A stretch of 64,000 nt of DNA from Adineta ricciae (taxonomy: Eukaryota; Rotifera; Eurotatoria; Adinetida; Adinetidae). The stretch lies in NCBI GenBank assembly GCA_905250025.1, contig CAJNOJ010000159.1, positions 1 through 64,000 of the forward strand. Reading direction: 5' to 3'. Shown piece by piece: positions 36,887-49,500 of this stretch. How positions within the stretch are numbered: position 1 is the stretch's first letter; the number at the start of each line of letters is the position of its first letter. Below the pieces are notes generated by a model. It worked only from the letters and a program-made list of their open reading frames with translations. It was not told the DNA's origin and did no database searches. The position numbers and the translations under genes were made by a program.

Positions 36887-38119
36887 TCATATCAATGACC
36901 CTAAATCACCAAAAAATGAAATACAATTATTTAAATATACTTTCGTATGACGAAGGAATTCTTTCACATAATCATCATGACACCGAGCACTGTCAAATTC
37001 AATCGAATGATTGTATTGAAAAACTTTCAAACTTTGTTCTAAATCAATTATTTGTTTATAAATTTGTGTATGATGACTACGCACAATTAATCTACTCATT
37101 AATGGAAATGAAAGTGATATGATATAGAAAAATTGATGCATATTCGAAAGGATGATCATCATGTACTGACACAATATGAACATATGGATAAACTCCACCT
37201 GGAAAATGATTTGTAATGTAATCGTAAGAATTGATTAGAAATTGATATGAATATACATATTATTGGGCATATTTTCGCTCAGATACACGATGAATGTAAG
37301 ATATTACTTTTCCATATGGAAGATCTTCAAATGTTTGGTGAATAATTTACATATCCAGCTGAATAAATATCAAAATCGAATGTTCTCAAATTTCGCAAAT
37401 AACATATAACATTTTCTTTTAAATTTCTATCATCAATAAATATTTCCTTGACACAAGCTTTGAAATATAGACCAAGTTTTTTCTAGGTTCGACATTCGAT
37501 GAAGAAATGACACAATTAGATTATCATAATGAAATGTCTTCCAAACACAAGAGAGATTAAAACACTTAAGCTTTGAAATACTTCGCTACGAAATCGAAGA
37601 AAAGTAACACCAAATCTCAATAGAAAGATATAATGCATAATAGAGAATTTCAAATCAGTTAAATTGTCGATTGCACAAAATGTAACATTGCATATTTCAT
37701 CTATTACTAATGAAGTTAGCTGTTCGAAATGAATTCCGATAACGAGCAATGTTATCTGGTTCTTAAGAATATTACGTGAGGAAAATTTGTGTATGTAGAT
37801 ATCCTTAGGAAATACTAATTGTCTGTTAAAAGAGAAGCAATCATGATTGTATCGAAGTTGTATAAACCAAGTTCATGTGTACAAATGTCAGGTAGAATTT
37901 GTAAAGAAATTTGATTTAATACATGATCAGAAGAAAAATCAATGATGATTTTGTGAGATGGCGACGTCATAAAATTGAGATGGATTGTAAATATTGAATC
38001 ATAGAGAATTCGATTGAATTGTTGATTGTTTTTGTAAAAGGAATAAAAAGCCTCAATATTATTCAATTTTTCTAAAAAATCATCAGAAGTATTTCATCGG
38101 GTAAGTCATATAGTTCCAT
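36887..38119 (-). pseudogene. Decayed F-box protein gene
   Basis: The minus strand opens at 38119 with MELYDLPDEILLMIF, a typical F-box start, and meets a stop at once. Pieces of the same protein continue in shifting frames: LNNIEAFYSFYKNNQQFNRI, ILYDSIFTIHLNF, LNQISLQILPDI, LGLYNFDTIMIASLL; then ITNHFPGGVYPYVHIVSVHD; and finally DSARCHDDYVKEFLRHTKVY. The order follows an F-box/leucine-rich-type family I recall from Rotaria and other bdelloids. Multiple stops and frameshifts indicate a pseudogene. It sits between CSTF2 and the CSTF2 fragment. Confidence 0.72.
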
Positions 38120-38720
38120 TTCTTCTTCGTTTTCTGTTGAAAAAGGAGTTAACATTTATTTATATATTCTTTCATCATGTGACTGATGTCGTCAACCTCA
38201 ACAGTCCTTATTTTTCTCTTCCTGCGCTTTTTCGAACGTCAGTTAATCAAGACGAGCACATATCAGATTCAATACGTATTGCCGTGAAGTCAGAATTCAG
38301 TTTCAGTTATTATTTATCTTTTATTTCACATAGTTAGTCAAATGCTCACACATCGATGAGCCGAATTTTTAGAGAATTCTATTTGATACACAGAATGATG
38401 ATTTCAACGTTTGTTTCCGTGTCTGATTACATGGTAGAGAAGTTCGGATTATGCTTATCTATTCACTTGAAATGACCCGTGCACAGTGCACGACTATTTT
38501 TCTTTCTAATTTTAACTTAGAAACGGATATTCAAGATCTTTGCACATCTAAATTGGAACCTTATTCCGGTATACCTATATTTCTTACATACTTTCTTATA
38601 GACAGAAGAATTACTCTCATTTTTTTATTCTAACTTTTCCCATCAGATACCTAAGTTATAACGAATTAATATACTAGAATTCAAACACTTTTAGCAAACC
38701 TTATCAAATTTGTACAATCT

Positions 38721-39100
38721 CACAAGGCTATTCAGCTGTGATATTACTTAATCGAACTGATAAAGTTATCATTCCAACGTCAGTAACAGTAGTCACTGTT
38801 CGACTTCCTCTTCCTCTGACAGTCAATCCAGCTGTTCCATTTCCATTTCTAGCCACTTCTGGTACTCCATTTTCAATACCGACAATGCCTCTTAATGCAG
38901 CTAATGTTCAACAAGCAGCTGCTGCTATTCTGTCTCAAACTGCTCTCCTATCAGGTGTCGACATGTTTCCTGAGTCACTACGCGCACCCAGTCTTGGTGA
39001 CAATCATGCTCAATTACCACCAGCGCAAAGCATGTCAATCCAAAATATAGTCAATATGATTTTCTTTTTCCTTGTTGTTAATTTGATTGTTCTGATATGA
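38721..39100 (+). pseudogene. CSTF2 3'-end pseudogene
   Basis: Starts inside the family's hinge (...ILLNRTDKVIIPT versus ALLNRADKDIIPT in the intact gene) and continues LPLPLTVNPAVPFPF, TPFSIPTMPLNAANVQQAAA and LPPAQSM. Relative to CSTF2 it lacks the RRM, the Pro-rich stretch and most of the C-terminal domain, and ends in a shifted frame. Its coding part is clearly diverged, but the sequence from 39041 on is almost identical to the CSTF2 3' flank. Confidence 0.88.
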
Positions 39101-39529
39101 ATACAAAAAAAAAACACTCCTCCATAGTCATCAGAGAGAAAATGACAAAACGTTTCTATTTAATCTTCTACGAATACCATTCTATTGTGAATTCAACAAA
39201 AAGAATTTGTCATGCAGGAATAAACATTAATCATAAATTATTCACAACTTTCTAACATCAATCGAACACCAAATCATACTCTACTTTTTCTTCTCGCTCC
39301 TTCTCTCTAGAAAACAGTGATGACAATGGCACTAGTTGAATCTTGAGTTATTCAGAACTATTTGACTTCGTTTTTACATGTGTTGACAGTTGGGGTTCAC
39401 TGTATCGGATATGGAAGTATTCGTATGTGATAAAGAATAATCAGATCATGACGATATTTGTAAGGTATGATTTTGTTAGTAATTATAAGCGATATAATGT
39501 GAAAATTTCATCACTGAATAGAAAGAACA
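39041..39529 (+). repeat. Direct repeat, copy 2 (3' flank of CSTF2 pseudogene)
   Basis: Nearly identical to 35411-35898, offset about 3.63 kb, same orientation. One extra A in a poly-A run accounts for the offset change from 3630 to 3631. Confidence 0.92.
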
Positions 39530-40624
39530 ACCCTGGATGTATCTGGGTAATCTGACATGATCAGCTAATCATAAGTGTCAGGAAAATTAATATTTATATT
39601 TGATAATGTCAACTGGATTTATGGATCGATAGTCAAACAATTGATGTCTACAAAACCTTGTTTCTCAAAGTCGAAAGAGAAACTGAGTCAGCTAAATCTG
39701 CCTTTTAATAAAACATAGATTCATCAACATTTTTTCCAAAGTGCGTATAACAGTTAAATATTTAGTGACATGAAGTATACGCACTTAGTCCGTGCGATAA
39801 ATATTTGCTAGAGTACTAATACAGGTGTTTCTAAACAAAGAGTACTGTTGAATAATTTTCAATCGAGTTTGTTTAACTTTGAAAGGTTAATTAAGAAGAG
39901 TTCTTGCTAAATAATTTTGACATAAGTTCATCTTCTATTTTCATTCATTCGTCACTAGATCATACCCGTCATTTCTCTCGCTCTCTCGTTTTCTCTTAAT
40001 CGCATCTGGCATGAGTTGTCTACGTTTCCGTCAAAGTTTTGTATAATTTGTGACTTCTCGTCTTTTCTATTTTCCTTTCTTTATTACTGATAAAATAAGA
40101 AGAGAAACATACATACAGATCTATCTGTCTTTGTTTTTTTCTCGCTTTCTCATTTCCTATATTTAATTCATGAATAAGTTTCAAGCATGATACACTTAAG
40201 TCAATTTCTTTCTTTTTTTCCTCTTTTTCTTTTTTTTTTTTGATATTTAGTGCGTGTGAACACTACGGCTTCGTCTTCTCTTTTATTTTGCCTATCCTAA
40301 TAAGCAAATGAGGTCATTTTTTGACTTAATTAATATTCAAGAAAAATAAGATATTAGTCGTCTTTTTGCTTTAAGAATTTTTTTTTCTACATCCTTTAAT
40401 CACGACTTTTCTTATCATCTATCTCTATTAATCTTTAAATTCAATCACTGACAATGTCATTTTCTTTATTCTAATTGATTTAGATTACTAAACACGCGAG
40501 TTCAGAAAAGATCCGCAATGTTATTTAGTCAATAGAAAACTTTCGTTACCAATCAATGTCATAGACATCAGTGGAATATAAACTTATGATACTGATCTAG
40601 ACGATTTGAAAAAGCAAACTTGCC
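39530..40624. other. T-rich spacer upstream of the synaptotagmin-like gene
   Basis: Long pyrimidine-rich runs (about 39950-40250) and AT-rich sequence. No gene supported. Confidence 0.5.
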
Positions 40625-42856
40625 ATGTGTTATTATCCATTTTTCTGTAAGTCGATTGTTCTTTATTTAACATCTGTCGTTCTGTTCTTGACGAAGACTA
40701 AGTTTGTATCTAATTATTCATTATGTGATACCTTGATCTTCAAGGTGCGTGGATATAGAATCCATTTGTAATTCCAAATCTCCGAGAGTCCTATGACTTC
40801 CGTCTATTTATGTTTTAGCTGGAACCGATTTGCCGGATGATGATTACAGAACGTTGATGCCTCCACCGAAGAAAATCAATGTGAATACTCGAAATTCTTC
40901 AGCAATACCGATTATTATCGAAAATAAAGAAAACGATCCCGGACGGGAAAGAAGTGAATATGATCATAGGAATGAAAATCAGTTCGATGGTTTCACACAC
41001 AAAATTTTAGGCCAAACTTTGAACCAGAAGAATCTCAATCAACGTAAAACAACAATTACTGCGATAACCCGACGGTGTTCAACTATTGACAATGACCCTG
41101 TAGATCAAGTACAATCAGCTCCTGCATCACCAACTTTGCAACATCATGCCAAATCGCGAATCAGTCATAATCATATTTCATTAGATCCACCGGATAGTGT
41201 ATGTTGAAAACTAATCTCTCAAGACATACTTCGATTACCTCATCTTTTGAATATTTTTCTAAAATAAGAGTAAGGATTAGTAGAAAACGTCAAGTGCAAT
41301 TTACATGCGTGTTAGTTGAATGTAGAATCATCGTTATTATCCGCGGAGCTTTGTACTTAGAATGATCTCGAAATTTGAATAGACTATTTACATGAAGGCG
41401 GTTGAAAAGAACTCCTGTATAGAGCAATACTCGTTTTCAAATATTTTAGACACAACTATAGAAAAGGAAATGAGAAAAAAATCTGTTTACGTACCGCAAC
41501 AATGTCTTTTATATGCGTCTCTGTTAAAAGACATTTTTAATAAGGAAACGAATATCGTTTACTATATTTATTGTTACTTTGATGTGCGTATGTGAAAGAG
41601 TAATTATCTTTCTAATTGAACGATCTGGAAAATGACGTACTATGTGTAATATTAAGATATGTGTGTTTAGGATACGAAATCTGCTTCGAGTGATGGTTCC
41701 GCCTTGGCAATCAATGGTCCGGTAAATAGTTTATCTTGGGGCACATTGGAAGTTCGGTTGAAATTGGATGCTAAAAATAATCGTATGTGGGTTTTTGTCA
41801 TTAAAGCAACGTTAGAAATGATACAAAATCCTTCGAAACAAATCCTTGTTCAAGTACATTTAACTGTCCTACCAAGTAAACGCGTCCGATATCGTACACG
41901 GGTTAAACCGATCGATAATGCCATGTTTGCTGAGGAATTCTTTTGCAAAGTGTCACCTGGTTAGCTTTTTTTCCTTTTCAGAGTTGTCATATTTTGTTCG
42001 TAATGAAATACTTTGTAGAGACAATTCAAAGCCAAGGTATTCGATTCCGTCTGTACTCATACGAACGATTCAAACGTGAAAAACTCCTGGCAGAAGCCTC
42101 AGTTATGTTTGCAATGGTCAATCTCGATGAGGATATGTGTAAAATAATTCCTTTGGAACGAGCTTTTGTTCGTAGAACACAAACTATCTTAGAATTGAAT
42201 ATCAATAGAACTTCATCATATTTTAGCCTTCACAAGATTCTGATATTGGAAGTCGTTCTCATGCCAGTAGTGCTTCTCAATCACGACAAAATTCCTTTAT
42301 TCGTAATGGTGATAGTTCAACGAACTCGCTTGTACCTGAATTGGAAATCGGTTTAGCTTATGACCGTAATCAAGCGATGCTCATACTTGAAATTGGAAAA
42401 GGAATTAACTTTGGTATGAATGCACATGGTCGAGCTCCTGGTAAAGATTTAATTTGTAAGAAGGCGAACGCCATGATTGATTTTCTTCAGATACTTGCGT
42501 ACAAATTACATTACGAAATGCAAGTGGAGAAGATATCACGACCAATCAAACGGTGATTCGCCATACTCAACATCATCCCGTTTTTGCTGAACGTTATCCA
42601 TTTAACATTCAAGAGAATTTTCTCGAACAAATCACAATTGTCATAGTTGTTCTCAGTAAGAAAGTGCTGAATTCATTCGATCACGATTTCGGATCGATTT
42701 CTTTCGGTAAAAGTTCTCTTTGTTAATCTCGTTTGATATTTACTCTGTAAATCAGGTCATAACACGAGTGGTCCTGCTCAAAGTTCACATTGGGAAGCAA
42801 TGCTTGCAGGTAAAGGTGACACGATCACGCGTTGGCATACTTTAATCGAAAAATAA
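40625..42856 (+). CDS. Synaptotagmin-14/16-like protein with two C2 domains
   Basis: About seven exons. A small first exon (MCYYPFF, 40625-40650) joins in frame to GTDLPDDDYRTLMPPPKK at about 40819; this start is tentative. A disordered region (to 41200) and a 470-nt intron precede C2A: WGTLEVRLKLDAKNNRMWVF, SKRVRYRTRVKPIDNAMFAE and RFRLYSYERFKREKLLAEAS. A Ser/Arg-rich linker (SRSHASSASQSRQNS) leads to C2B: LEIGLAYDRNQAMLILEIGK, TCVQITLRNASGED, then FGSISFGHNTSGPAQSSHWE and GDTITRWHTLIEK. The end matches the SYT14/SYT16 signature (LGQNSSG...HWEEM...RWHTLLE). Loop positions lack the full Asp set, consistent with the Ca2+-independent SYT14/16 group. No N-terminal transmembrane segment was found. 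Confidence 0.82.
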
Positions 42857-42906
42857 CAGTTTATTCATTTGACGTTTCCTTTGTTCAATGATTTTCATTT
42901 ATGTCT

Positions 42907-44349
42907 TTAAATGTGATGTTGTTCTTGTTCTTGTTGAAATCTTCTCATGTTTTCTTCGGTTATATCTGATAATGACTGAATTAGATGAACAAGTAGCTGA
43001 CGAACCGATTGACCTTCAAATTGAGATCTTTCACTAAGACGATTTAAAAATAAAATCGAAGTTTCGTGATTGTTAGAAAACTATTCGATATAAATTCCAT
43101 TGAGCTATGGTTTCTTACCTACATGTGATCAGTTTCTCTAACCAATCAATAGAAAACACGAAATCTTTCGGTAAAATCGTTTCATTGTGAATTAATTTCA
43201 ATTTCTCTTTGATCTTTTCAATTGTATTTTCTGTTGTATTCGTTTTATTATTTGTATCCGAGAAACGTGTATTCAACACATGAATTGTTCCTTAAAAAAA
43301 CCTATTCGATTCTTTCTGTCATATCACAGATTATCTTTTCTACTATACTTCTACTTAATTCTTCGCGTTTTTGTTGATTTCGCAAGATTTTCTTCTCGCG
43401 TTTCTCTCTCATGTAATCATCATTGACCGAAGACACACTTTCAATCATGATTCCAACAAGAACGTTCGTAACGATTCGATTTCCGATGAAAACACTGATT
43501 ACTAAAAACCAACGCGATATTGGCGGACTTCCAGCTTCTTCAAGATCCGGTCCAATTAAATTCCAATTATCAACAAACATTAACCGTGTTACAACAGATA
43601 ATGACGTCGAAAAATGATGCCAAGGACTAGAAAAGTATTGAAGAATTCATTTTCTTATCTTCTGATTCTATTTACCTTTCTTCGGGCCTTCCGTAAAGCA
43701 TTTGCCCAATGACAGCAATGACGTAAATGAGAAGAAAAACTAGTATTCCAACGCTGAACGTGTATGTCAAGACTGTTTTCATCAAAGCTTTTGCCAAGAC
43801 TTGTAAACCTTGAGAGAATTTGATAATTCGATATAAACGCATGAGTTGTAACAGACGAAAGCCTTTGAAAAGGTTGATAATTGTGGAATTATACTTCTGA
43901 TAAACGAGACTCCAAAAGATTTCAACGAAACCGAAGAGAATGATGGAAAAATCATAGAGATTCGCCCAATGAAACCAATAATTATTCGATTTTAGATACA
44001 GCTTAACGATAAATTCCAGGAAGAGTATCGCAATCAAGATTTCATCCAGAATATAAATCAATTTTTGACGATATGCATTATGAAGATGTTCAACATCTGT
44101 TTCTAAACTCAATCCAAGTGTTATCGAACTTGATATAACAACAAATCCCATGAAATAGTCGTACACTGGATGGTGAATGATTTCTTGAAGATAATCTCGA
44201 CTAGTTTTCTCGTTATGAATTGGGTTATATCGAATATGTTGTTCATGATCAAATGATGCCGAAATATCATCTTGTTGATCAATATCATCAATCCGATCAT
44301 CAAAATCGAGATAATCATCCAGTAGTAATTCTTGTAGAGAACGTTGCAT
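42907..44349 (-). CDS. CatSper-family sperm cation channel subunit (CATSPER3-like)
   Basis: Minus-strand, four exons. Acidic N-terminus, then a six-helix voltage-gated domain: S1 (YDYFMGFVVISSSITLGLSL), S2/S3, S4 with regularly spaced basics (FKGFRLLQLMRLYRIIKFSQ) and S5 (FSVGILVFLLIYVIAVIGQM). After an intron (GRPEE|SPWHHFS) come the pore region SVVTRLMFVDNWNLI, with Asp-x-Trp as in CatSper pores, and S6. A 58-nt intron (43299-43356) removes an apparent stop and joins EELSR|RTIHVLN. The C-tail NETILPKDFVFSIDWLEKL, after another intron ERSQFEGQSVRQLLVHLIQS, resembles the CATSPER3 tail. CatSper subunits form the flagellar Ca2+ channel of sperm. Presence in a group regarded as asexual is notable. 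Paralogue identity is inferred. Confidence 0.78.
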
Positions 44350-44514
44350 TTCTAATTAAGAAAAAGATTCATCTGCGCCACATGATCCTTCAAGATTTAG
44401 TATTCAAATCAAGTTCAGAACGATTGCGTATTCTTTCCTACAGATTTATTTTGAAAACAAATAAAGCAAGATATAGGTACTCATCAAATATTTCATGTGA
44501 ATCGGAAGCGAGAG

Positions 44515-45833
44515 TCATGTTCGTTGTTTGATTTTCCTTGCCATTTTTCTCTTATGCACCGATGATTGTACGACCGTCGATGCTCCAATTGTTTTATTTT
44601 TCAGATGAACTGATTGAAATTTCTGTCGTCGATAAATATAACCTTGTTCGCTGAAATACAAAGCAACAATATCACAGATAAATGTTGCTAATCCGAGTAC
44701 ACCAACGATCGAACCGATATTTAATGTTAAAACTAGCAAACTAAACCTGCCTGCATCACCATTAACGGTAACAATGAACCTCAAACCAAAGGCTTTCTTC
44801 AATGTACGAAATTCTGTCTTATTAACTCTCCAGTGCGATGCGTAACGAAAGTTAAAACCGAATGAGAAGCGTTCATCACGGAAACGAGAGTCAAGTCGGC
44901 CAAATGAATAGGACGGTTTGCATTCTTGTTCACCCAAATCAAGATTGCACATCCAATCGATTTTAATACGCAAAACAGCACCGTTTGTCATCATTTTCTC
45001 GCGTTCTTCGGGATCACTTTCCACAATATCCAACAGATCAGCGATACGAAATATTGGGCAGAGACTATCGTGCTCAGGATGATAACGGCATGTACGAAAG
45101 TAACTTGTGTCATTGAGCACATTTCGCCGCATGACACTGAAACGTGTAAATTCAACGAAATTCCTTAGAAAGATTGTATAGTTCAATGTACCGATGATCG
45201 GTTTCGGTATAACTGTGTCGTTTTCCACAGGACACCAACCTTCCATTTCACATCGACCTTCCGGTTGATGACATTTACCTGTCCAACGGCCGTTCCATAT
45301 AACACGGTTTCTACGTTTCTTTTCACATTCCAAATCTTGTTTACAACCTGAATCTCGTATATCCGCGCTTTCAGCGCATAAACCTCGTTGTTGATCCGTT
45401 TCAATATAGTTCGTCATGATAAACAATGCGTTATTTTCTTCAGGCGGAACTATATAATCGGCATTGTCTACCGTCATAATTCCATCTTTATTGTAAACAC
45501 CAATACCATTTGCTTCAAGCGTTACTGATGACAACAACGATGAATCACGATTTTGATAACCGCGTTTGTACCAGATGATATATACGAATGCATATATTAA
45601 GATAAGTAGTTGAACGATGCGACAAGTAATGGCAATTGGTAAAGAATTAATTGTGATAATCTTCGGAGCTAAATATGAAGACAATCAAAATAGAATAGGA
45701 GATCTTTTTGAGAATATTTACTCTCATATGTTGTTGCCATACTGACGAAAATATCTTTGATATGTGAAGGACTGAAGGCATAAGTTATAAGTGAACAGTG
45801 TCGTTGAGACTTTTCACAAAATGATTCAGACAT
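44515..45833 (-). CDS. P2X purinoceptor, ligand site altered
   Basis: Two exons joined across 45670-45722 to give TTYETPKIITINSLPIAITC, the canonical YETPK start of P2X. TM1 (IVQLLILIYAFVYIIWYKRG), ten ectodomain cysteines in the standard 6+2+2 arrangement (including WTGKC, GWCPVEND, YFRTC, SLCPIF, DWMCNLD), and TM2 (FSLLVLTLNIGSIVGVLGLA, FICDI) are all present. About 425 residues, normal for the family. P2X receptors are trimeric ATP-gated cation channels. Of the ATP-contacting residues, Thr in NYTIF, Ser/Asn/Arg in SFGFNFR and Lys in RTLKKAFG remain, but the two lysines of TKVKG are replaced: SSVTLEANG. MATTYE offers a shorter start. CatSper lies 165 bp downstream on the same strand. Confidence 0.93.
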
Positions 45834-46518
45834 GATGTCAATGGATTTTGTTTCTGGGGACTAATGACTGACGAAAGAAAACTATTAGTATTATCTTCTC
45901 TCATAGAAGAATCTCACACGAATTGAATTGAGCAATTGGATGAATGAAAAACTACGTGAGAAGAAAATCAAGAAGTTATGGGTTCAAGACATTGAAATAA
46001 GTCAGCAATACGGAGATCGACATGTTCAAATGAGTATAATCTACATATCATTTTCCTATCTTAAGAAATGAATAGCATCAACAATTCGTATTCCCTTAAT
46101 AGACATGAATATTATTCTTCTTCTCCTTGTTCTCTTTTGTAGTTTGTCAACAGAGACAACACTTGTGTAATTAGAAAATTGAAAATAACACAATGAATTT
46201 CTTGAATATAAAGAGAGAAAATATATTCTTTCGATTAGATGAAACCAGTCAATTAAAATAGTTTTCGCAGTGCATCACTTACAACTTATGAATAATATGA
46301 TGAAATTTGTTGTTTGTTCATCAAATAGATTGACCATGCTGTATGGACAGCTTAGTGCTGCCCTCTACACTTCAATGTGCGATTGGATATATGCCTGGTC
46401 GCTTGGACAAAGGAATTCACCAACGCTAGAAGAAAGAAAGGAAAATTTGTTTTGTTTTCTTCATTTCTTTCGTTTAGCTGACTTAAACTTAATTTCAAAT
46501 AAAAACCGCTTAGTTTAC
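45834..46518. other. Divergent region between P2X and hnRNPU-like genes
   Basis: 685 bp, AT-rich, upstream of both genes. A pyrimidine-rich cgtttag at 46478 lies 41 bp before the hnRNPU-like ATG and may be a 5' UTR or spliced-leader acceptor. Confidence 0.45.
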
Positions 46519-49500
46519 ATGTCGGAAAGTGAAGATTTGGAATCATTCAAAGTCACTGAATTACAAAATGAATTGAAAAAACGTGGACTTGATATCAAAG
46601 GACGCAAAGCAGAATTAATTACTCGTTTACGTGAAGCTATGAATAACAATACCGAAAGTAAGAATAATTGAATTTCTGTCAGATGAACGATTCCAGTGAA
46701 CACGTATTTTAGTTAATGAAACATCAGCTGGTAATCCAGATCCCAGTGATGAAGAATCAGCACCACCTATTGTCAAAGACGATACTTCTTCTCCATCAAG
46801 TGTTCGTTTATTAATTTGATTTTGATATGTCATATCGAATTTGTCATTAATCTAGGCTATTGAAGATGACGACGAAGATGATGGACAAGAACAACCGTTG
46901 CCACAATCGATTCCTGATGTTGTCGAGTCAGAAAATAATCCACCAACGGAAGAAATGGATTCAACAAGTAGTAAAAAACGTCGTCTAACCGAAGAAGAAG
47001 AAGAAGAGGAAGAGAGAGAAAACGGCGAAGGTGAAGATTCGAAAGTCGAAAAAATGCAAGAAGAAGATAATGATAATGATGAATTATCAAAACAACGACG
47101 AAAGAAGAAAAGTCGTTGGGGTTCAGAACAAGATGAAGACGAATCTCCAGAAAAACAGACAGCTTCAACAAAGCGAGCATCGGACGATGACGATAATGTT
47201 GATAATAGCAGCACAACAAGTAGTAGCAGACACCGAGATCGTGATTACCATCGCTCATCAAGACACGATGATGATCGACATTACAGTAGTCGACGTTCTG
47301 AAAGGTATGTAAACCGATAAGAAAATTTCTCAGTCATATTCTTCTGATTGTTATAGATCACCGGAAAAAGAAATTCCACTTCCAGAAGAAGAAATAGTAC
47401 AGTTCAATCCAGGCGATGTGGTCTTAGACTTTTGTAAGGAGAAAACTGTGTTTTTATTTCACGTTGATTTCGATCGATCTATTTCTAGATACATCTGACT
47501 TAACTTTGACATTTGCAACCGATTGTTTATCAGCGTCGACTAAATCCAATGATGCACTATGTTTTCTATGGGCGGGTACACGTGCTACTTACGGATTCAA
47601 ACAAGGAAAGATTTGCTATGAAATTCGAGTACGATTCGTGTTCTCTCATATTATCGTTTTCATTTGAATGATTCGTTTCAATTAGGTTACTGAGATTATC
47701 GATTGTCCCGATATGCCTGGTAATGAAAAGGAAAAGTTCGGTATTCGTGTCGGCTGGTCAAATTTATCTTCCGGTCTGCATGCACTTCAATTAGGTAAGA
47801 CACGAGAGAGAAAAAAAACATTTCGAAACGATTGGATGGAAATTGAATTTAGGTGAATTCAATGATTCGTTTGCGTATACTGATGTTGGAAAGAAGATGA
47901 GTAAATTCAATGACGAAATATCTGAAGATTCATATGGGGAATCATTTGGTCTGTCGGATGTTATTGGTTGTTACATTGATTTGGATGGAAATGAGGAGGA
48001 GAATAAAATTCGTATATCATTTACTAAGAATGGACAAGATTATGGTCAAGCATTTGAATTAGACAAAGCGAGTTGGTCTAGTGATAATAATAACGACGCA
48101 GATCGGCTCGTATTTTATCCTCATATTTTAGTCAAAAATGTTAAATTTGAATGTAATTTCGGGCAGTCAGTAAGTGAATACAAGTGGAGCATTAATTACA
48201 GTATTTGAATTTTCGTTCATTTAGGAAATTCCATGGTCAGAAGTCAAGACTGATTATATCTTTGCACAAAAAGTTCCATTGAACGAACGAATCCGATCGG
48301 CAGAACCAATTGTAGAAAAAACTGATTGTCAAGTTGTTCTACTGTCGGGTTTAAGTGGATCAGGCAAAACGACATGGGCAAAAAAATACATGGAAGAAAA
48401 TGCAACTAAAAATTTTAATTTAATCAATGTAGAATATGTTCTTAGTAAAATGACGGTAAGTCTTCGAGCACAAAATCAGAATTATACATGAAAAATGTGT
48501 TTTACCATTCTTAAGGTGGATGGAAAACTACCAACGGTCAAAGATCGTAACGATGGGTTGATGTTGCGTGTCAATGTCTGTTTACAAAAATTGATTGAAA
48601 TCGCGGCACAACGTCGACGAAATTACATTATTGATCATGTAAGATCGAGTTATTGTTATTCATTGTCGAATAAATTGACTTTAGGTAAATGTGAGTCGAG
48701 ATATCCAGTCAAAACGACAGCGATTATTCACTGGATACAATCGGATAGGTGTAGTCATCGTGCCCGATGACGATGAACTGCGATCGCGTATTGAAAAAAT
48801 GGAACGGTTAGAGAATATATCTATACCTTCTCATTGGATCCGAGAAGCGAAAGGTAAAACAGACACGTTTCTTTTCATTCTCTGAATATCTATGTTTATT
48901 CTTTAGCGAAGTTTCACTTTCCGCAAAAAAGCTCATCTTTAGAAGATGTTATATATCCAGAATTATCTTACGACGATGCAAAAGCTTTATATGATAAGGC
49001 TCGTCGGGATTATGAACAACATCGTTCATCGTCGTCGCGTTATGATCGATATGATGATTATCGTTCGTCACGAAATGATCGAAATCGTTATGATGATAGA
49101 GATCGTGGCAGTCGAGATCGAGATCGACATAATCGATCGCGTTCACGAGAACGTGGAAGTCGAGATAGAGATCGCGACCGGGATCGAGATCGTCGAACAT
49201 CTCGTGAAGACTCACGTTATTCATCATCTCGTCGCAATGATAACTATGGCGGTGGTGGCCATAATAATAATTATCAGCGCGGAGGTGGCTACTCACGCGG
49301 CGGTGGCGGCTATTCAGACTATCGACAAGATTCGAGAAATAATAATTACAACCAACGCGGTGGCTTTCAAGAAGGAGGTTATCATGGAAGAGGTGGCAAT
49401 AATTATAATAATAATCAATCGAATGATGGATGGCGTGGCGGATTCCATGGACAACAGAGAAATGATTACGACGGTGGTAGTGGTCGTGGCGGTCATCGCG

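Noticed and set aside
38451..38633. Possible RRM remnant (TTIFLSNFNLETDIQDL) ahead of the CSTF2 pseudogene
   Set aside because: The resemblance to an RNP2 strand is short and could be chance; nucleotide similarity to the CSTF2 RRM exon is not evident.
43302..43580. CatSper ending at the stop codon near 43302
   Set aside because: A 58-nt GT-AG intron (43299-43356) removes that stop and links to two further exons that match a CatSper tail.
46852..47261. Minus-strand Ser/Leu-rich ORFs
   Set aside because: Antisense readings of the Glu/Asp-rich exon of the hnRNPU-like gene.
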